A stretch of DNA of 64,000 nucleotides from Acidobacteriota bacterium (GTDB taxonomy: Bacteria; Acidobacteriota; Thermoanaerobaculia; Multivoradales; Multivoraceae), in NCBI GenBank assembly GCA_028877275.1, contig JAPPFP010000006.1:496001-560000 (forward strand), in the 5' to 3' direction. Numbering within the stretch: position 1 is the first letter of the stretch; every line of letters starts with the position of its first letter. A model generated the notes under the pieces. That model ran no database searches. It was not told where the DNA came from and saw only the letters and a program-made list of their open reading frames with translations. Shown one piece after another: positions 17,378 to 26,825 of this stretch. The translations under genes and the position numbers were made by a program.

Positions 17378-19810
17378 ATGCATCAGCCACCACTGAGCCT
17401 CAGATGTCGCCAGCGGGCGATTCGTGTGGCTTTCGTGTGTGTCGGCTGGTGCCTGGCGGTCGTTGGAACCGCCGCGGCCGGGCCGCCTGCGGCCCCGGCG
17501 GCCGCCCCGGCGTTCGATACCGAGGCACCGCACCGCGCCCTGATCTCGCGCCACTGCCTGGGTTGCCACAACGCCCGGCTGAAGACGGCCGGGCTCGAGC
17601 TCGACGCCCTGGTCGAACAGCACGAGAACTCTGACCGTGCGACCTGGGAGAAGGTCGCCCGCAAGCTGCGCGCGCGGCAGATGCCGCCGCCGGGCCGGCG
17701 CCGTCCGGACGAGAGTGCATATCGAGACGCCTTGGCCTCGCTCGAGGGCGAGCTTGACCGGATCGCCGCCGACCAGCCCGATCCGGGCCGCACGGAGACG
17801 TTCCGCCGGCTGAACCGCACCGAGTACCACAACGCGGTGCGGGACCTGCTCGCGCTGGAGGTAGACGTCGCCTCGTTGCTGCCGGCGGACTCGGGCAGTT
17901 TCGGGTTCGACAACGTGACGGTCGGCGACCTCTCGCCGACCCTGCTGGAGCGGTACGTCGGCGCGGCGGAGAAGATCAGCCGGCTGGCGGTCGGCCGCTC
18001 ATACGCCGAACCGGTCGGCATCACGTTCCGGACGGATCCCGATCTGACCCAGGAGAAGCACGTCGAGGGTCTGCCGATCGGCACCCGGGGCGGTCTGCTC
18101 GCGACCTGGAACTTCCCGGCTGATGGGGTCTACGAGTTCTCGATCCGTCTCGCCCGCGACCGCAACGAGCACGTCGAGGGTCTGCGCGAGCCGCACGAGC
18201 TGGAACTCCTGATCGACAGGGAGCACATCCAGTCGTTCACGGTTCAGCCGCCGGACCTGATGAGCGACGTGGCGCTGAACTACCAGCCGTCGCAGGACGA
18301 CGTCGACGATCACCTGATCGTGCGTGTACCGGTCACGGCGGGACCGCACGACATCGGAGTCACCTTCCCGGCCCGGCCGTGGGTGCTGCTCGAGACGGCC
18401 CGGCAGCCCTACGAGTCGCACTTCAACTACTACCGCCACCCCCGGGTGCAGCCGGCCATCTTCTCGGTCTCGATCGTCGGGCCGTACCTGCCGCTCGGCG
18501 CCGGCGACACGCCGAGCCGGCAGCGGATCTTCGTCTGCCAGCCTGAGACGGCGGCGACGGAGGACGGCTGCGCGAAGAAGATCCTGACCAACGTGATGCG
18601 CCGCGCGTACCGCCGGCCGGTGACCGGCGAGGACGTACGCGGACCGTTCGCGCTTTACGAGCAGGCGAAGGTCGAGCAAGGGTTTGAGGCGGGTATCGAA
18701 ATGGGACTGGCTGCGGTTCTGGTCAGCCCTGAGTTCCTGTTCCGCATCGAACGGGATCCGGCGGGCGTGGAAGCCGGGGCGCCGTACCGCGTGAGCGACG
18801 TGGAGCTCGCGTCGCGGCTCGCCTTCTTCCTGTGGAGCAGCATCCCCGACGACGAACTGCTGGAGCTCGCGTCGGCCGGCCGACTGAGCGAGCCGGACGT
18901 GCTCGAGCGGCAGGTCGAGCGCATGCTCGCCGACCCGCGGGCGGAGAACCTGGTGACGAACTTCGCCGCCCAGTGGCTCCATCTACGCAATCTGGACGGA
19001 GTCACCCCCGACAAGCGCCTGTTCCCTGACTTCGACGACAACCTCCGGCAGGCCATGCGCCGCGAGACGGAACTGTTCGTCGGCAGCATCCTGCGGGAGG
19101 ACCGCAGCGCCCTCGATCTCGTGCGCGCGGACTACACGTTCCTCAACGAGCGGCTGGCCAAGCACTACGGCATTCCGCACGTGTACGGCAGCCGCTTCCG
19201 GCGGGTGGATCTCGACGACGACAGCGTGCGCGGCGGACTGCTGCGCCACGGCAGCATCCTGACCGTGACCTCCTTCGCCACGCGTACGTCACCGGTGGTG
19301 CGCGGCAACTGGGTGCTGGGCAACCTGCTCGGGGTGCCACCGCCGCCACCACCGCCCGACGTGCCCGATCTGCCGGAAGCGAAGATCGTCGCCAAGGAAC
19401 TGCCGATGCGTGAACGCCTGTCGGCCCACCGCGACAACCCGGCCTGCTCCGGCTGCCATCGTCTGATGGATCCCGTCGGCTTCGCGCTCGAGAACTACGA
19501 CGCGATCGGCCGCTGGCGGACGGTCGACGCGGGCTTCCCGATCGACGCTTCCGGCGAGCTGTGGGACGGTACCGCCCTGGGCGGCGTCAGGGAACTCGAG
19601 TCGGCAATGCTGGCGCGGCCCGAACTGTTCCTGACCACCCTGACCGAGAAACTGCTTGTGTTCGGCACCGGCCGCGGCGTGACCGCGACCGACGCCCCCG
19701 CGGTGCGCGCGATCCTGCGCAGGGCGGAGGCCGACGACTACCGCCTGTCGTCCCTGATTCAGGCGGTCGTCGCTAGCGACCCCTTCCAGATGAGGAGAGC
19801 ATCGTCATGA
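17378..19810 (+). CDS. DUF1592-type (PSD1/PSCyt-like) c-type cytochrome-domain protein
   Basis: 810 residues from the ATG at 17378, preceded by GGAG. A signal peptide is followed by a heme-binding C-x-x-C-H (HCLGCH, about residue 60). The middle contains the DUF1587/DUF1595/DUF1592 segments, for example RRLNRTEYHNAVRDLL near residue 145 and LASRLAFFLWSSIPDDELL near 485. The C-terminal DUF1588/DUF1585 region has a second C-x-x-C-H (CSGCHRLMDPVGF, about residue 690). It is exported and probably binds heme. The proteins are common in Planctomycetota and Acidobacteriota and always pair with DUF1552; their reaction is unknown. A polyproline run lies at about residue 650. Confidence 0.93.
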   Translation: MHQPPLSLRCRQRAIRVAFVCVGWCLAVVGTAAAGPPAAPAAAPAFDTEAPHRALISRHCLGCHNARLKTAGLELDALVEQHENSDRATWEKVARKLRARQMPPPGRRRPDESAYRDALASLEGELDRIAADQPDPGRTETFRRLNRTEYHNAVRDLLALEVDVASLLPADSGSFGFDNVTVGDLSPTLLERYVGAAEKISRLAVGRSYAEPVGITFRTDPDLTQEKHVEGLPIGTRGGLLATWNFPADGVYEFSIRLARDRNEHVEGLREPHELELLIDREHIQSFTVQPPDLMSDVALNYQPSQDDVDDHLIVRVPVTAGPHDIGVTFPARPWVLLETARQPYESHFNYYRHPRVQPAIFSVSIVGPYLPLGAGDTPSRQRIFVCQPETAATEDGCAKKILTNVMRRAYRRPVTGEDVRGPFALYEQAKVEQGFEAGIEMGLAAVLVSPEFLFRIERDPAGVEAGAPYRVSDVELASRLAFFLWSSIPDDELLELASAGRLSEPDVLERQVERMLADPRAENLVTNFAAQWLHLRNLDGVTPDKRLFPDFDDNLRQAMRRETELFVGSILREDRSALDLVRADYTFLNERLAKHYGIPHVYGSRFRRVDLDDDSVRGGLLRHGSILTVTSFATRTSPVVRGNWVLGNLLGVPPPPPPPDVPDLPEAKIVAKELPMRERLSAHRDNPACSGCHRLMDPVGFALENYDAIGRWRTVDAGFPIDASGELWDGTALGGVRELESAMLARPELFLTTLTEKLLVFGTGRGVTATDAPAVRAILRRAEADDYRLSSLIQAVVASDPFQMRRASS

Positions 19811-21159
19811 TCCTGACCAAGAAGTCGCTCCCGCGAAGGACCTTCCTGCGCGGAATGGGCGCGGCGATCGCGCTGCCCCTGCTCGACGCGATGGTGCCGT
19901 CGATGACCGCCTGGGCCAAGACGGCGGCCAAGCCGGTGCGGCGCCTGGGTTTCGTCTACATCCCGATGGGCTCCGACATCACGCGCTGGCGTCCGGCCGG
20001 TGGCAGCGGGGCGCTCGGTGACCTCTCGCCGTCGCTGAGTCCGCTGGAGGGCTTCAGGAAGCAGATCTCGGTGATCAGCAACCTGGAACTGAAGAACGCC
20101 TATCCCGGGACCCACGCCACGTCGAACGCGGCCTTCCTGAGCGCGGCGAAGGCGAAGTGGACGGAGAGCACGGACTACTACCTCGGTACGACGGTCGATC
20201 AGATCGCGGCGCAGCAGATCGGCCAGGAGACCCAGTTGCCTTCGCTCGAGCTGGCGATGGACCTGATGGACATGGTCGGCCAGTGCGACAACGGCTACGC
20301 CTGCGTGTACCAGAACAACCTCTCCTGGTCGTCGCCGACGACGCCGCTGCCGGCCGAGGCTCATCCGCGGATCGTGTTCGAGCGGCTTTTCGGCGAGGGC
20401 GGCACGGCGGCCGAGCGGCGCGAGGGGCTGAAGCGCAAGGCCAGTCTGCTCGACTGGGTTCACGAGGACATCACGCGGCTCCAGGGCATGCTGGGCCCCG
20501 GCGATCGGGTCAAGGTCAGCGAGTACCTCGACTCGGTTCGCGAAGTCGAGCGGCGCATCCAGAAGGCGGAAGCCCAGTCCGACGAAGGCGCTCTGCCCGA
20601 TGTCGACCGCCCGGCCGGCGTGCCCGCCGCCTACGCCGACCACGCCCGGCTGATGTTCGATCTCCAGGTGCTGGCGCTGCAGGCCGACGTGACCCGGGTC
20701 ATCACCTTCCAGCTCGCCCGCGAGTCGAGCAACCGGACCTACCCCGAGATCGGCGTACCCGATCCGCACCATCCGACTTCCCACCACGGCAACGATCCCG
20801 AAAAGGTGGCGAAGCTGGCGAAGATCAACCAGTTCCACGTCTCGCTGTTCGCGTACTTCCTGGAGAAGCTCGCGGCGGTGCCGGAGGGCGACGGCAACCT
20901 GCTCGACAACTCGCTCTACCTCTACGGCAGCGGGATGGGCAACCCGAACGTCCACGACCACGTGGACCTGCCGATCGTCGTCGCCGGCGGCGGAGGAGGA
21001 ACCGTCCGCGGCGGCCAGCACATCGTCTACGACGAACCCGCTCCGATGGCCAACCTCCACCTGACGCTGCTCGACAGCGTCGGCGTGCGGCTCGACTCCT
21101 TCGCGGACAGCACCGGCCGGATCGACACGTTGGCCGAACCGGTCCACCTGGCGGGCTGA
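19807..21159 (+). CDS. DUF1552 protein, Tat-type signal
   Basis: 450 residues, overlapping the DUF1592 stop by 4 bp (ATGA). The N-terminus RRTFLRGMGAAIALPLLDAM is a twin-arginine signal, so the protein should be exported folded. DUF1552 proteins are distantly related to alkaline-phosphatase/sulfatase-like DUF1501 proteins. Late motifs include SHHGNDPEK and the GSGMGNPNVHDH region with several His and Asp that could bind metal. Strict pairing with the upstream cytochrome-domain gene suggests a two-component extracytoplasmic complex. Confidence 0.92.
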   Translation: MILTKKSLPRRTFLRGMGAAIALPLLDAMVPSMTAWAKTAAKPVRRLGFVYIPMGSDITRWRPAGGSGALGDLSPSLSPLEGFRKQISVISNLELKNAYPGTHATSNAAFLSAAKAKWTESTDYYLGTTVDQIAAQQIGQETQLPSLELAMDLMDMVGQCDNGYACVYQNNLSWSSPTTPLPAEAHPRIVFERLFGEGGTAAERREGLKRKASLLDWVHEDITRLQGMLGPGDRVKVSEYLDSVREVERRIQKAEAQSDEGALPDVDRPAGVPAAYADHARLMFDLQVLALQADVTRVITFQLARESSNRTYPEIGVPDPHHPTSHHGNDPEKVAKLAKINQFHVSLFAYFLEKLAAVPEGDGNLLDNSLYLYGSGMGNPNVHDHVDLPIVVAGGGGGTVRGGQHIVYDEPAPMANLHLTLLDSVGVRLDSFADSTGRIDTLAEPVHLAG

Positions 21160-21173
21160 GGGACGGTGGTGAG

Positions 21174-22829
21174 TTGAGTAGCTCCAAGCCACGTTCCGCT
21201 ACTGGGTGCGCGGACCTTCTGGTCCGCATCCGGCCGATAGGCCGGAATCTGCTCTGGATCACCGTTCTGACGTTCTTGCTGGCCGCCCCGGTCGCCGCCA
21301 CGACCAATGCCCCCCTCGCCGACGCGGCCGAACACCTCGACACCGCCACGATCGAGCGCCTCCTCGCGGCCTCGCCGGCCGCCGACGAGATCAACGCCGC
21401 CCAGGTCGACGGCATGACGGCCCTCCACTGGGCGGTCTACCACGATCGCGGCGACCTCGTCCGCCGCCTGCTCGACGCCGGCGCCGACGTCTCCGCCGCG
21501 AACCGCTACGGCGTCGTCGCGCTGTCCCTCGCCTGCGCCAACGGCAACTTCGAGATCGTCGAAGCGCTCCTGGCTACGGGCGCTGATCCCAACGCCGTGC
21601 TCGCAGGCGGCGAGACGGTGTTCATGACCGCGGCGCGGACCGGCCGGATCGAGGTGGTCGAAGAGCTCTACGAGGCCGGCGCCGACGTCCACTTCCGCGA
21701 ACCGAAGCGTGGCCAGACGGCGCTCATGTGGGCGGCCGCCGAGGGCAACCTGGAGGTCGTCGAACTGCTGCTCGAGGTCGGCGCGGACCCCAACGCGACC
21801 CTGGACTCCGGCTTCACGCCGCTCCTGTTCGCGGTCCGCGAAGGACGAATCGGCGTGATGGAGGCGCTGCTCCGGGCGGGCGTCGACGTGAACGCGCCGA
21901 CACCGGGCAAGGCGGTGAAGCGGGATCGACCGCTGCCGGGCGGTCGCTCCGTTCGCCCCGGATCGACGCCGCTGCTTGTCGCGGTGACGAACGGCCACTT
22001 CGAACTCGCGGCGCGGCTGCTCGACGCGGGCGCCGATCCGAATGCGGCCCATTCCGGGTACACGGCGCTCCACATGCTGGCCCGGGTGCGCAAACCGGGC
22101 GCCGGCGACAACAACCCGCGGCCGGACGGTTCGGGATCCATGGACGGCCTGGACTTCGTTCGCGACGTGGTCGGCCACGGCGCTGATCTCGAGGCCCGGA
22201 TGAGGGTGAGGGCTCGCCTGAACAACACGAGCTACAACGAACTGGGGGCGACACCGTTCGTGCTCGCGGCGCTCGTCGCTGACGCCGACCTGATGCGGAC
22301 GTTTGCCGACCTCGGCGCCGATCCGCTGACCCGAACCGACGACGGCTCGACGGCATTGATGGCCGCCGCGGGTCTTGGCACGCGGTCGCCCGGTGAGGAC
22401 GCCGGCACCGAGGAAGAGGTGCTCGAGGCCGTGCAGCTCGCACTCGATCTCGGTGCTGACGTCAACGCGGTCAACGACAACGGCGAAACGCCGATGCACG
22501 GCGCGGCGTACAAGAACCTGCCGCGCGTCGTCCACCTGCTGGCCGACGGCGGCGCCGACATCGAGGTCTGGAACCAGCGCAACAAGTACGGCTGGACCCC
22601 ATTGACGATCGCGCGCGGCTATCGCTTCGGCAACTTCAAACCGTCACCGGTCACCGTCGCAGCGATCGAGACGATCATGCTCGCCGAAGGAGTGCGTCCG
22701 CCGACCGAAGAGGAAGAGGACGCCAAGGCGGTTGACATCTACGCCAAGCCGGCGCCGAAGCCACCGGAGCCCGAACCGCCGGAGTCGACGCCGAAGAAGG
22801 ACGAAGCGAAGAAGCCTCCGGCGAACTGA
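21174..22829 (+). CDS. ankyrin-repeat protein, secreted
   Basis: 551 residues from a TTG at 21174, 14 bases after the DUF1552 stop and preceded by GGTGGTGAG; no ATG or GTG gives the signal peptide. A hydrophobic signal (WITVLTFLLAAPVAAT) is followed by about nine ankyrin repeats with the usual G-x-TALHWAV / LLDAGADVN pattern between about residues 70 and 510. The C-terminal 50 residues are Pro/Glu/Lys-rich. Ankyrin proteins bind other proteins. Here the partner is probably the DUF1592-DUF1552 pair just upstream, in the same operon. Confidence 0.88.
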   Translation: MSSSKPRSATGCADLLVRIRPIGRNLLWITVLTFLLAAPVAATTNAPLADAAEHLDTATIERLLAASPAADEINAAQVDGMTALHWAVYHDRGDLVRRLLDAGADVSAANRYGVVALSLACANGNFEIVEALLATGADPNAVLAGGETVFMTAARTGRIEVVEELYEAGADVHFREPKRGQTALMWAAAEGNLEVVELLLEVGADPNATLDSGFTPLLFAVREGRIGVMEALLRAGVDVNAPTPGKAVKRDRPLPGGRSVRPGSTPLLVAVTNGHFELAARLLDAGADPNAAHSGYTALHMLARVRKPGAGDNNPRPDGSGSMDGLDFVRDVVGHGADLEARMRVRARLNNTSYNELGATPFVLAALVADADLMRTFADLGADPLTRTDDGSTALMAAAGLGTRSPGEDAGTEEEVLEAVQLALDLGADVNAVNDNGETPMHGAAYKNLPRVVHLLADGGADIEVWNQRNKYGWTPLTIARGYRFGNFKPSPVTVAAIETIMLAEGVRPPTEEEEDAKAVDIYAKPAPKPPEPEPPESTPKKDEAKKPPAN

Positions 22830-22839
22830 GCAGTCTCCC

Positions 22840-23847
22840 TTGCGACTGATCGCACTCCCGTTCGCCGGTGTTGCCCTTCTCGTCTGCACCGTCGTCCTCC
22901 CGGCCCAGGAACCTCCGCGACCCGTTCGCAACGACATCGCCCGGGCTGGTGAGGAGTTCCTGGTCCTCCGCCACCAGAAGCTCCAGAAAGGCGCCCACGA
23001 GCGCTTCTTCGAGTTGAGCCGCGATGGTGTCTGGCCGCTCTTCGAGAAGATCGGCAGTCGGGTCGTCGGACAGTGGCAGGTGGTTCACCCGGATGGCGGC
23101 GGCAGCGCCGACTTCGACGAGGGCTACCGCCTTGCCCGCTATCGCAGCTACAACCACTGGGCCGCCACCCGCGCGTCTGATCGGCTGGGCGGTAACGGCG
23201 AGGACTGGCAGGCCTTCCGCGAGGCGCTTGCCGCCAGACGCCAGTTGGAGCTGGGGTCGGACGGTCCGATCTACCTCGTCGGGGACATGGCGCCCGGCGG
23301 GCCGTACTACATGCCCGGTCTCGACGAGGAGTACGAGATTGCCGAGCCCGAAGGTGAGCCGGATGCCCGCGCCGAACTCCCGGTGAGGAGCGCCCGAGCC
23401 CGGCGGGGCGAGGAGATCATCACGCTGCGCTACTTCCGCATCCGCAAGGGGACCTTCGAGGAGTTCAGTCGGCTGAGCCGGGAAGGCATCTGGCCGTACT
23501 TCGAGAAGAACGGTGCGCGGATCGTGGGGCAATGGCGCCGGGTCTATCCGACGCCGGAGGGGCTCGATCGCAGTGGAACCGAAGTCGGTGCAACGGAGAG
23601 CCCCGACTTCGACGAGGTCTACATGATGGCGCGCTACGCCAGCTACGAGCACTGGCGGGCGACGAGACCCGCCGTCATGACGCGTCTGGGCGGCAACGGC
23701 CCGGACTACGAGGCATGCGTCGAAGCGCTGGAACGCCGGCGCAACCTCACGCTCGACACGTCGGTGCGGTTCCTGCGCGGGCACTTCTACGGCAGCCCGC
23801 CGGTGTACCTTCCGCCGCTTGACGAAACGTACCGCCGCGTCCGCTAG
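22840..23847 (+). CDS. secreted protein with two NIPSNAP-like repeats
   Basis: 335 residues from a TTG at 22840, 10 bases after the ankyrin stop. A signal peptide (LIALPFAGVALLVCTVV) is followed by two homologous halves. Half one holds FLVLRHQKLQKGAHERFFEL and WPLFEKIGSRVVGQW; half two holds ITLRYFRIRKGTFEEFSRL and WPYFEKNGARIVGQW. Both continue with DFDE..R.ARY.SY.HW. This ferredoxin-like alpha/beta-barrel pattern resembles the NIPSNAP superfamily. Such domains are often small-molecule-binding or oxygenase-like, but no function can be assigned. It ends the DUF1592 operon. Confidence 0.75.
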   Translation: MRLIALPFAGVALLVCTVVLPAQEPPRPVRNDIARAGEEFLVLRHQKLQKGAHERFFELSRDGVWPLFEKIGSRVVGQWQVVHPDGGGSADFDEGYRLARYRSYNHWAATRASDRLGGNGEDWQAFREALAARRQLELGSDGPIYLVGDMAPGGPYYMPGLDEEYEIAEPEGEPDARAELPVRSARARRGEEIITLRYFRIRKGTFEEFSRLSREGIWPYFEKNGARIVGQWRRVYPTPEGLDRSGTEVGATESPDFDEVYMMARYASYEHWRATRPAVMTRLGGNGPDYEACVEALERRRNLTLDTSVRFLRGHFYGSPPVYLPPLDETYRRVR

Positions 23848-23964
23848 CGAGGGAATTCGAGTCAAGAGCAAGAATCGAGGTGCAACGCTGCGCCGGTCAT
23901 ACGAGGATTCTCTGCGCGGCACGTAGCTGCGGTCGCTACTCGGTGACGGAGTACCGGAGGGAGG

Positions 23965-24876
23965 ATGCGTATGGCCGAATCTGTAGAGAACCGAACCCCG
24001 ATGACGGGCGGCCGCCGTTCCCGGCCGAACGAACGGCCTCTCGCTGAACGGCATGCGGAGGTCGTGGCAGCGGCCTGCCGCGCGATCGAGGCGGCGGTGG
24101 AGCCCCCGGACCTCGACGCGCTGGCCCAGGGGGCCGGCATGAGCCGGTTCCACTTCCACCGGGTCTTCAAGAGAGTCACGGGCGTCACGCCGCGGGCATA
24201 CATCGCCGGTCATCGGGGGGATCGGGTTCGCGAGGCGCTCCAGACCTCCCGAACCGTGACTGACGCGATCTACGACGCCGGCTTCAACTCGAGCGGCCGG
24301 TTCTACGCGGCGTCGTCCGAGATGCTCGGCATGGCGCCCTCGACGTTCCGGCGCGGCGGCGGCGGAGAGACGATCCGGTTCGCGGTGGGCGAGTGCTCCC
24401 TGGGCTCGATTCTCGTGGCGGCGACGGAGAAGGGAATCTGCAGCATCCTGCTCGGCGACGAGCCTGACAGGCTGGTGCGGGAGCTGGAGGACCGTTTCCC
24501 GAAGGCGGAACTTGCCGGTGGCGAGCCGGAGTTCGAGTCGTTGGTGGCGCGGGTCGTCGGCCTGGTCGAAGCACCGGCCCTCGGCCACGACCTGCCGCTC
24601 GACATCCGCGGCACGGCCTTCCAGCAGCGAGTCTGGCAGGCGCTCCGGGAGATCCCGGCCGGCGAGACCGCGAGCTACAGCGGGCTCGCCGCCGCGGTCG
24701 GATCGCCGAGAGCTTCCCGGGCAGTAGCGAGCGCATGCGCCGCCAACCCGCTCGCCATAGCGATTCCCTGCCACCGGGTGGTTCGCAGCGACGGCGCGGT
24801 CGGTGGCTACCGCTGGGGAGTGGAGCGGAAGCAGACCCTCCTAGCCCGTGAGGCCTCCCGCGCTGTAGTTGAATGA
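23965..24876 (+). CDS. Ada-like AraC regulator fused to O6-methylguanine-DNA methyltransferase
   Basis: 303 residues with a good GGAGGGAGG site. Residues about 25-130 form an AraC-type HTH pair (GMSRFHFHRVFKRVTG and AGFNSSGRFYAASSEMLG). The rest is an OGT/AGT domain with the methyl-acceptor Cys in PCHRVV (about residue 270). The N-terminal zinc domain of E. coli Ada, which takes methyl groups from phosphotriesters and switches on the regulator, is absent. It therefore probably repairs O6-methylguanine and regulates genes, but by a different sensing route. An imperfect TACTC/GAGTA dyad lies at 23937-23953, just upstream. Confidence 0.9.
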   Translation: MRMAESVENRTPMTGGRRSRPNERPLAERHAEVVAAACRAIEAAVEPPDLDALAQGAGMSRFHFHRVFKRVTGVTPRAYIAGHRGDRVREALQTSRTVTDAIYDAGFNSSGRFYAASSEMLGMAPSTFRRGGGGETIRFAVGECSLGSILVAATEKGICSILLGDEPDRLVRELEDRFPKAELAGGEPEFESLVARVVGLVEAPALGHDLPLDIRGTAFQQRVWQALREIPAGETASYSGLAAAVGSPRASRAVASACAANPLAIAIPCHRVVRSDGAVGGYRWGVERKQTLLAREASRAVVE

Positions 24877-24922
24877 ACCGGCGGTGGCCTGACAAAGAGC
24901 GACGCCTCGAGCATTCTTTCCG

Positions 24923-26332
24923 ATGACCAAAATGAACACCAATCCGAACGGTTCGCTGTTTCCCGACCATGATTCCCTGACGGCAGCAGACCACAGGCTC
25001 ACCGAGCGCCTTGGCGCGGCGCGACGTCTCATGCCGTCGCGCGACGTAGTTCCCGGCGGCCCGTCCGGCGTGTGGCTCCGGGAACTGCGAAGCATGGAAT
25101 TCGACCAGCCCAAGGAGCTGGCGGGACTAGTGGAATGGGTGATCGAGGGGCTCGAAACCGGCACGGTACACGTGACGCATCCGGGCTATCTTGGCTTGTT
25201 CAACCCTGCGCCGACGTTTGCCGCCGAGTGCGCCGACCGCATTGTCTCCGTATTCAACCCCCAGATCTGCGTCCATTCGCATGCGCCGGCGGCGGTCGAG
25301 ATCGAACTGCACGTGATCCGGGAAGTAGCACGCAGGGCCGGCATGCCGGATGGCTCGGGCGGACACTTCACAAGCGGTGGATCGGAAGCGAACTTCACGG
25401 GAATGCTCTGCGCTCTGCAAGCAGGATCCCCGGCGTACGGTGATGATGGCTTGTGTGCATTCGCCCATCCGCCGTGCATTTTTGTGTCGGAGGAGAGCCA
25501 TTTGGCATGGCTGAAGATCGCTCACGCCGCGGGCGTCGGGCGCAACGCGGTCCGGCTGATTCAGACCGATGGGCGCGGACGCATGGACCCCGAGGCGTTG
25601 ACCGAAACGATCGAAACTGACGTCCGCAGTGGCAACATGCCTGTCATGATAGCGGCGACGGCTGGCACGACCAACGCGGGGATGGTCGATCCGTTGACCC
25701 AGTGCGGCGAAATAGCCAGAAAGCACGGCATGTGGTTCCACGTCGACGCGGCATGGGGTGGTGCGCTGATCGCCAGAGATACTGGCGTTCTCAGGGGCAT
25801 CGAACAAGCGGACTCGATCACGATTGACGCCCACAAGTGGTTCGCAACGACCATGGGGGCGGGCATGTTCCTGACCTCCAGACCGGATCTCGCCGCTCAG
25901 GTCTTCCGCATAGATGCGAGCTACATGCCCAGGAGCGACACGGCCAAGGACTTCTATGTCAATTCCAACCAGTGGTCGCGACGGTTCGTCGGACTGCGGA
26001 TGTTTCTTGCACTCGGAACAGCAGGATGGATGGGATACGCGGACCATGTAGAGCGCGCCATTCGATTGGCGGACAGACTCGCATGGCTGTTGCAGCACGA
26101 AGGTTGGTCGCTCGTGAACCACTCTCCCATGGCCGTTGCATGCCTCGTGCCACCCGAAGGCCATGAAGCCGTTCGAAACTACGTCGATGCCGTTCGCAGC
26201 GACGGCCGGTTCTGGGTGTCAACTGCAATCTTCGAAGGCAAGCCGGTGCTGCGAGCCTGCATAACCAACGGGCGAACGAGCGAACGCGATATCGATGCAC
26301 TCGTCGAAGTTCTGGCCTCCGTCCGGGTTTGA
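24923..26332 (+). CDS. PLP-dependent group II amino-acid decarboxylase-like enzyme
   Basis: 469 residues. The fold-type I decarboxylase pattern is complete: GHFTSGGSEANF (phosphate-binding loop, about residue 155), ATAGTTNAGMVDP, WFHVDAAWGG with the PLP-N1 Asp (about 275), and the Schiff-base Lys in DAHKWFATTMG (about 304). Aromatic-amino-acid, glutamate or aspartate decarboxylation are all possible; the substrate cannot be deduced. The coding sequence is visibly less GC-biased than its neighbours, which could mean acquisition. A second PLP decarboxylase of this group is cut by the right end of the window. Confidence 0.88.
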   Translation: MTKMNTNPNGSLFPDHDSLTAADHRLTERLGAARRLMPSRDVVPGGPSGVWLRELRSMEFDQPKELAGLVEWVIEGLETGTVHVTHPGYLGLFNPAPTFAAECADRIVSVFNPQICVHSHAPAAVEIELHVIREVARRAGMPDGSGGHFTSGGSEANFTGMLCALQAGSPAYGDDGLCAFAHPPCIFVSEESHLAWLKIAHAAGVGRNAVRLIQTDGRGRMDPEALTETIETDVRSGNMPVMIAATAGTTNAGMVDPLTQCGEIARKHGMWFHVDAAWGGALIARDTGVLRGIEQADSITIDAHKWFATTMGAGMFLTSRPDLAAQVFRIDASYMPRSDTAKDFYVNSNQWSRRFVGLRMFLALGTAGWMGYADHVERAIRLADRLAWLLQHEGWSLVNHSPMAVACLVPPEGHEAVRNYVDAVRSDGRFWVSTAIFEGKPVLRACITNGRTSERDIDALVEVLASVRV

Positions 26333-26411
26333 TCACGACACCAGCGCCCCGTTTCGATAGAGCCCGCAGAGTCTTAGAGTCCGAGAACTCCCAGGCTAGG
26401 AGGAGAAGCTC

Positions 26412-26816
26412 GTGAACGTCAATGAACGTCTTGCCGAAGACCGCTGGTCAGGCGGGCTCGCACTCACTATCGAGTCCCGAGAACCGGACTTGGTGGTGGC
26501 AACAATGACTGTCACCGATGCGGCAAGGAACGCGTTCGGAACGGTCCACGCCGGAGCATTGATCTGGTTAGCCGATATGGCAGCGACGCTTTGTGCGGTC
26601 GGCGATCCGGACAGTGTGCGGGAAAACGGTGAAGGCTTCCCCTTGGCCGTGGACCTGCACACAGTCTTGCTCGGCAATGAGCGCGACGGCAAGCTGACCG
26701 CCCGGTCGACGGCAATCAGGCGTGGAAGGAAGCTCATTGTTGTGCGGACCCTCGTAACGGGTCCAACAGACCGACTGCTGATTGACATGACGACGACGCA
26801 CCTGCGAGCAGATTGA
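26412..26816 (+). CDS. PaaI/hotdog-fold thioesterase
   Basis: 134 residues from a GTG with AGGAGGAG seven bases upstream. NAFGTVHAGALIWLADMAATLCA (residues about 37-59) is the hotdog helix with the H-G/H-A-G-x-x-x-x-L-x-D pattern used by PaaI-type acyl-CoA thioesterases. The C-terminal strands follow the usual D-L/E-L-H-T-x-x-L pattern. The likely reaction is hydrolysis of small or aromatic acyl-CoA esters in the cytoplasm. It lies between the decarboxylase and a sulfatase with short gaps, but the three genes have no obvious common pathway. Confidence 0.87.
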   Translation: MNVNERLAEDRWSGGLALTIESREPDLVVATMTVTDAARNAFGTVHAGALIWLADMAATLCAVGDPDSVRENGEGFPLAVDLHTVLLGNERDGKLTARSTAIRRGRKLIVVRTLVTGPTDRLLIDMTTTHLRAD

Positions 26817-26825
26817 GGTCGCTCT

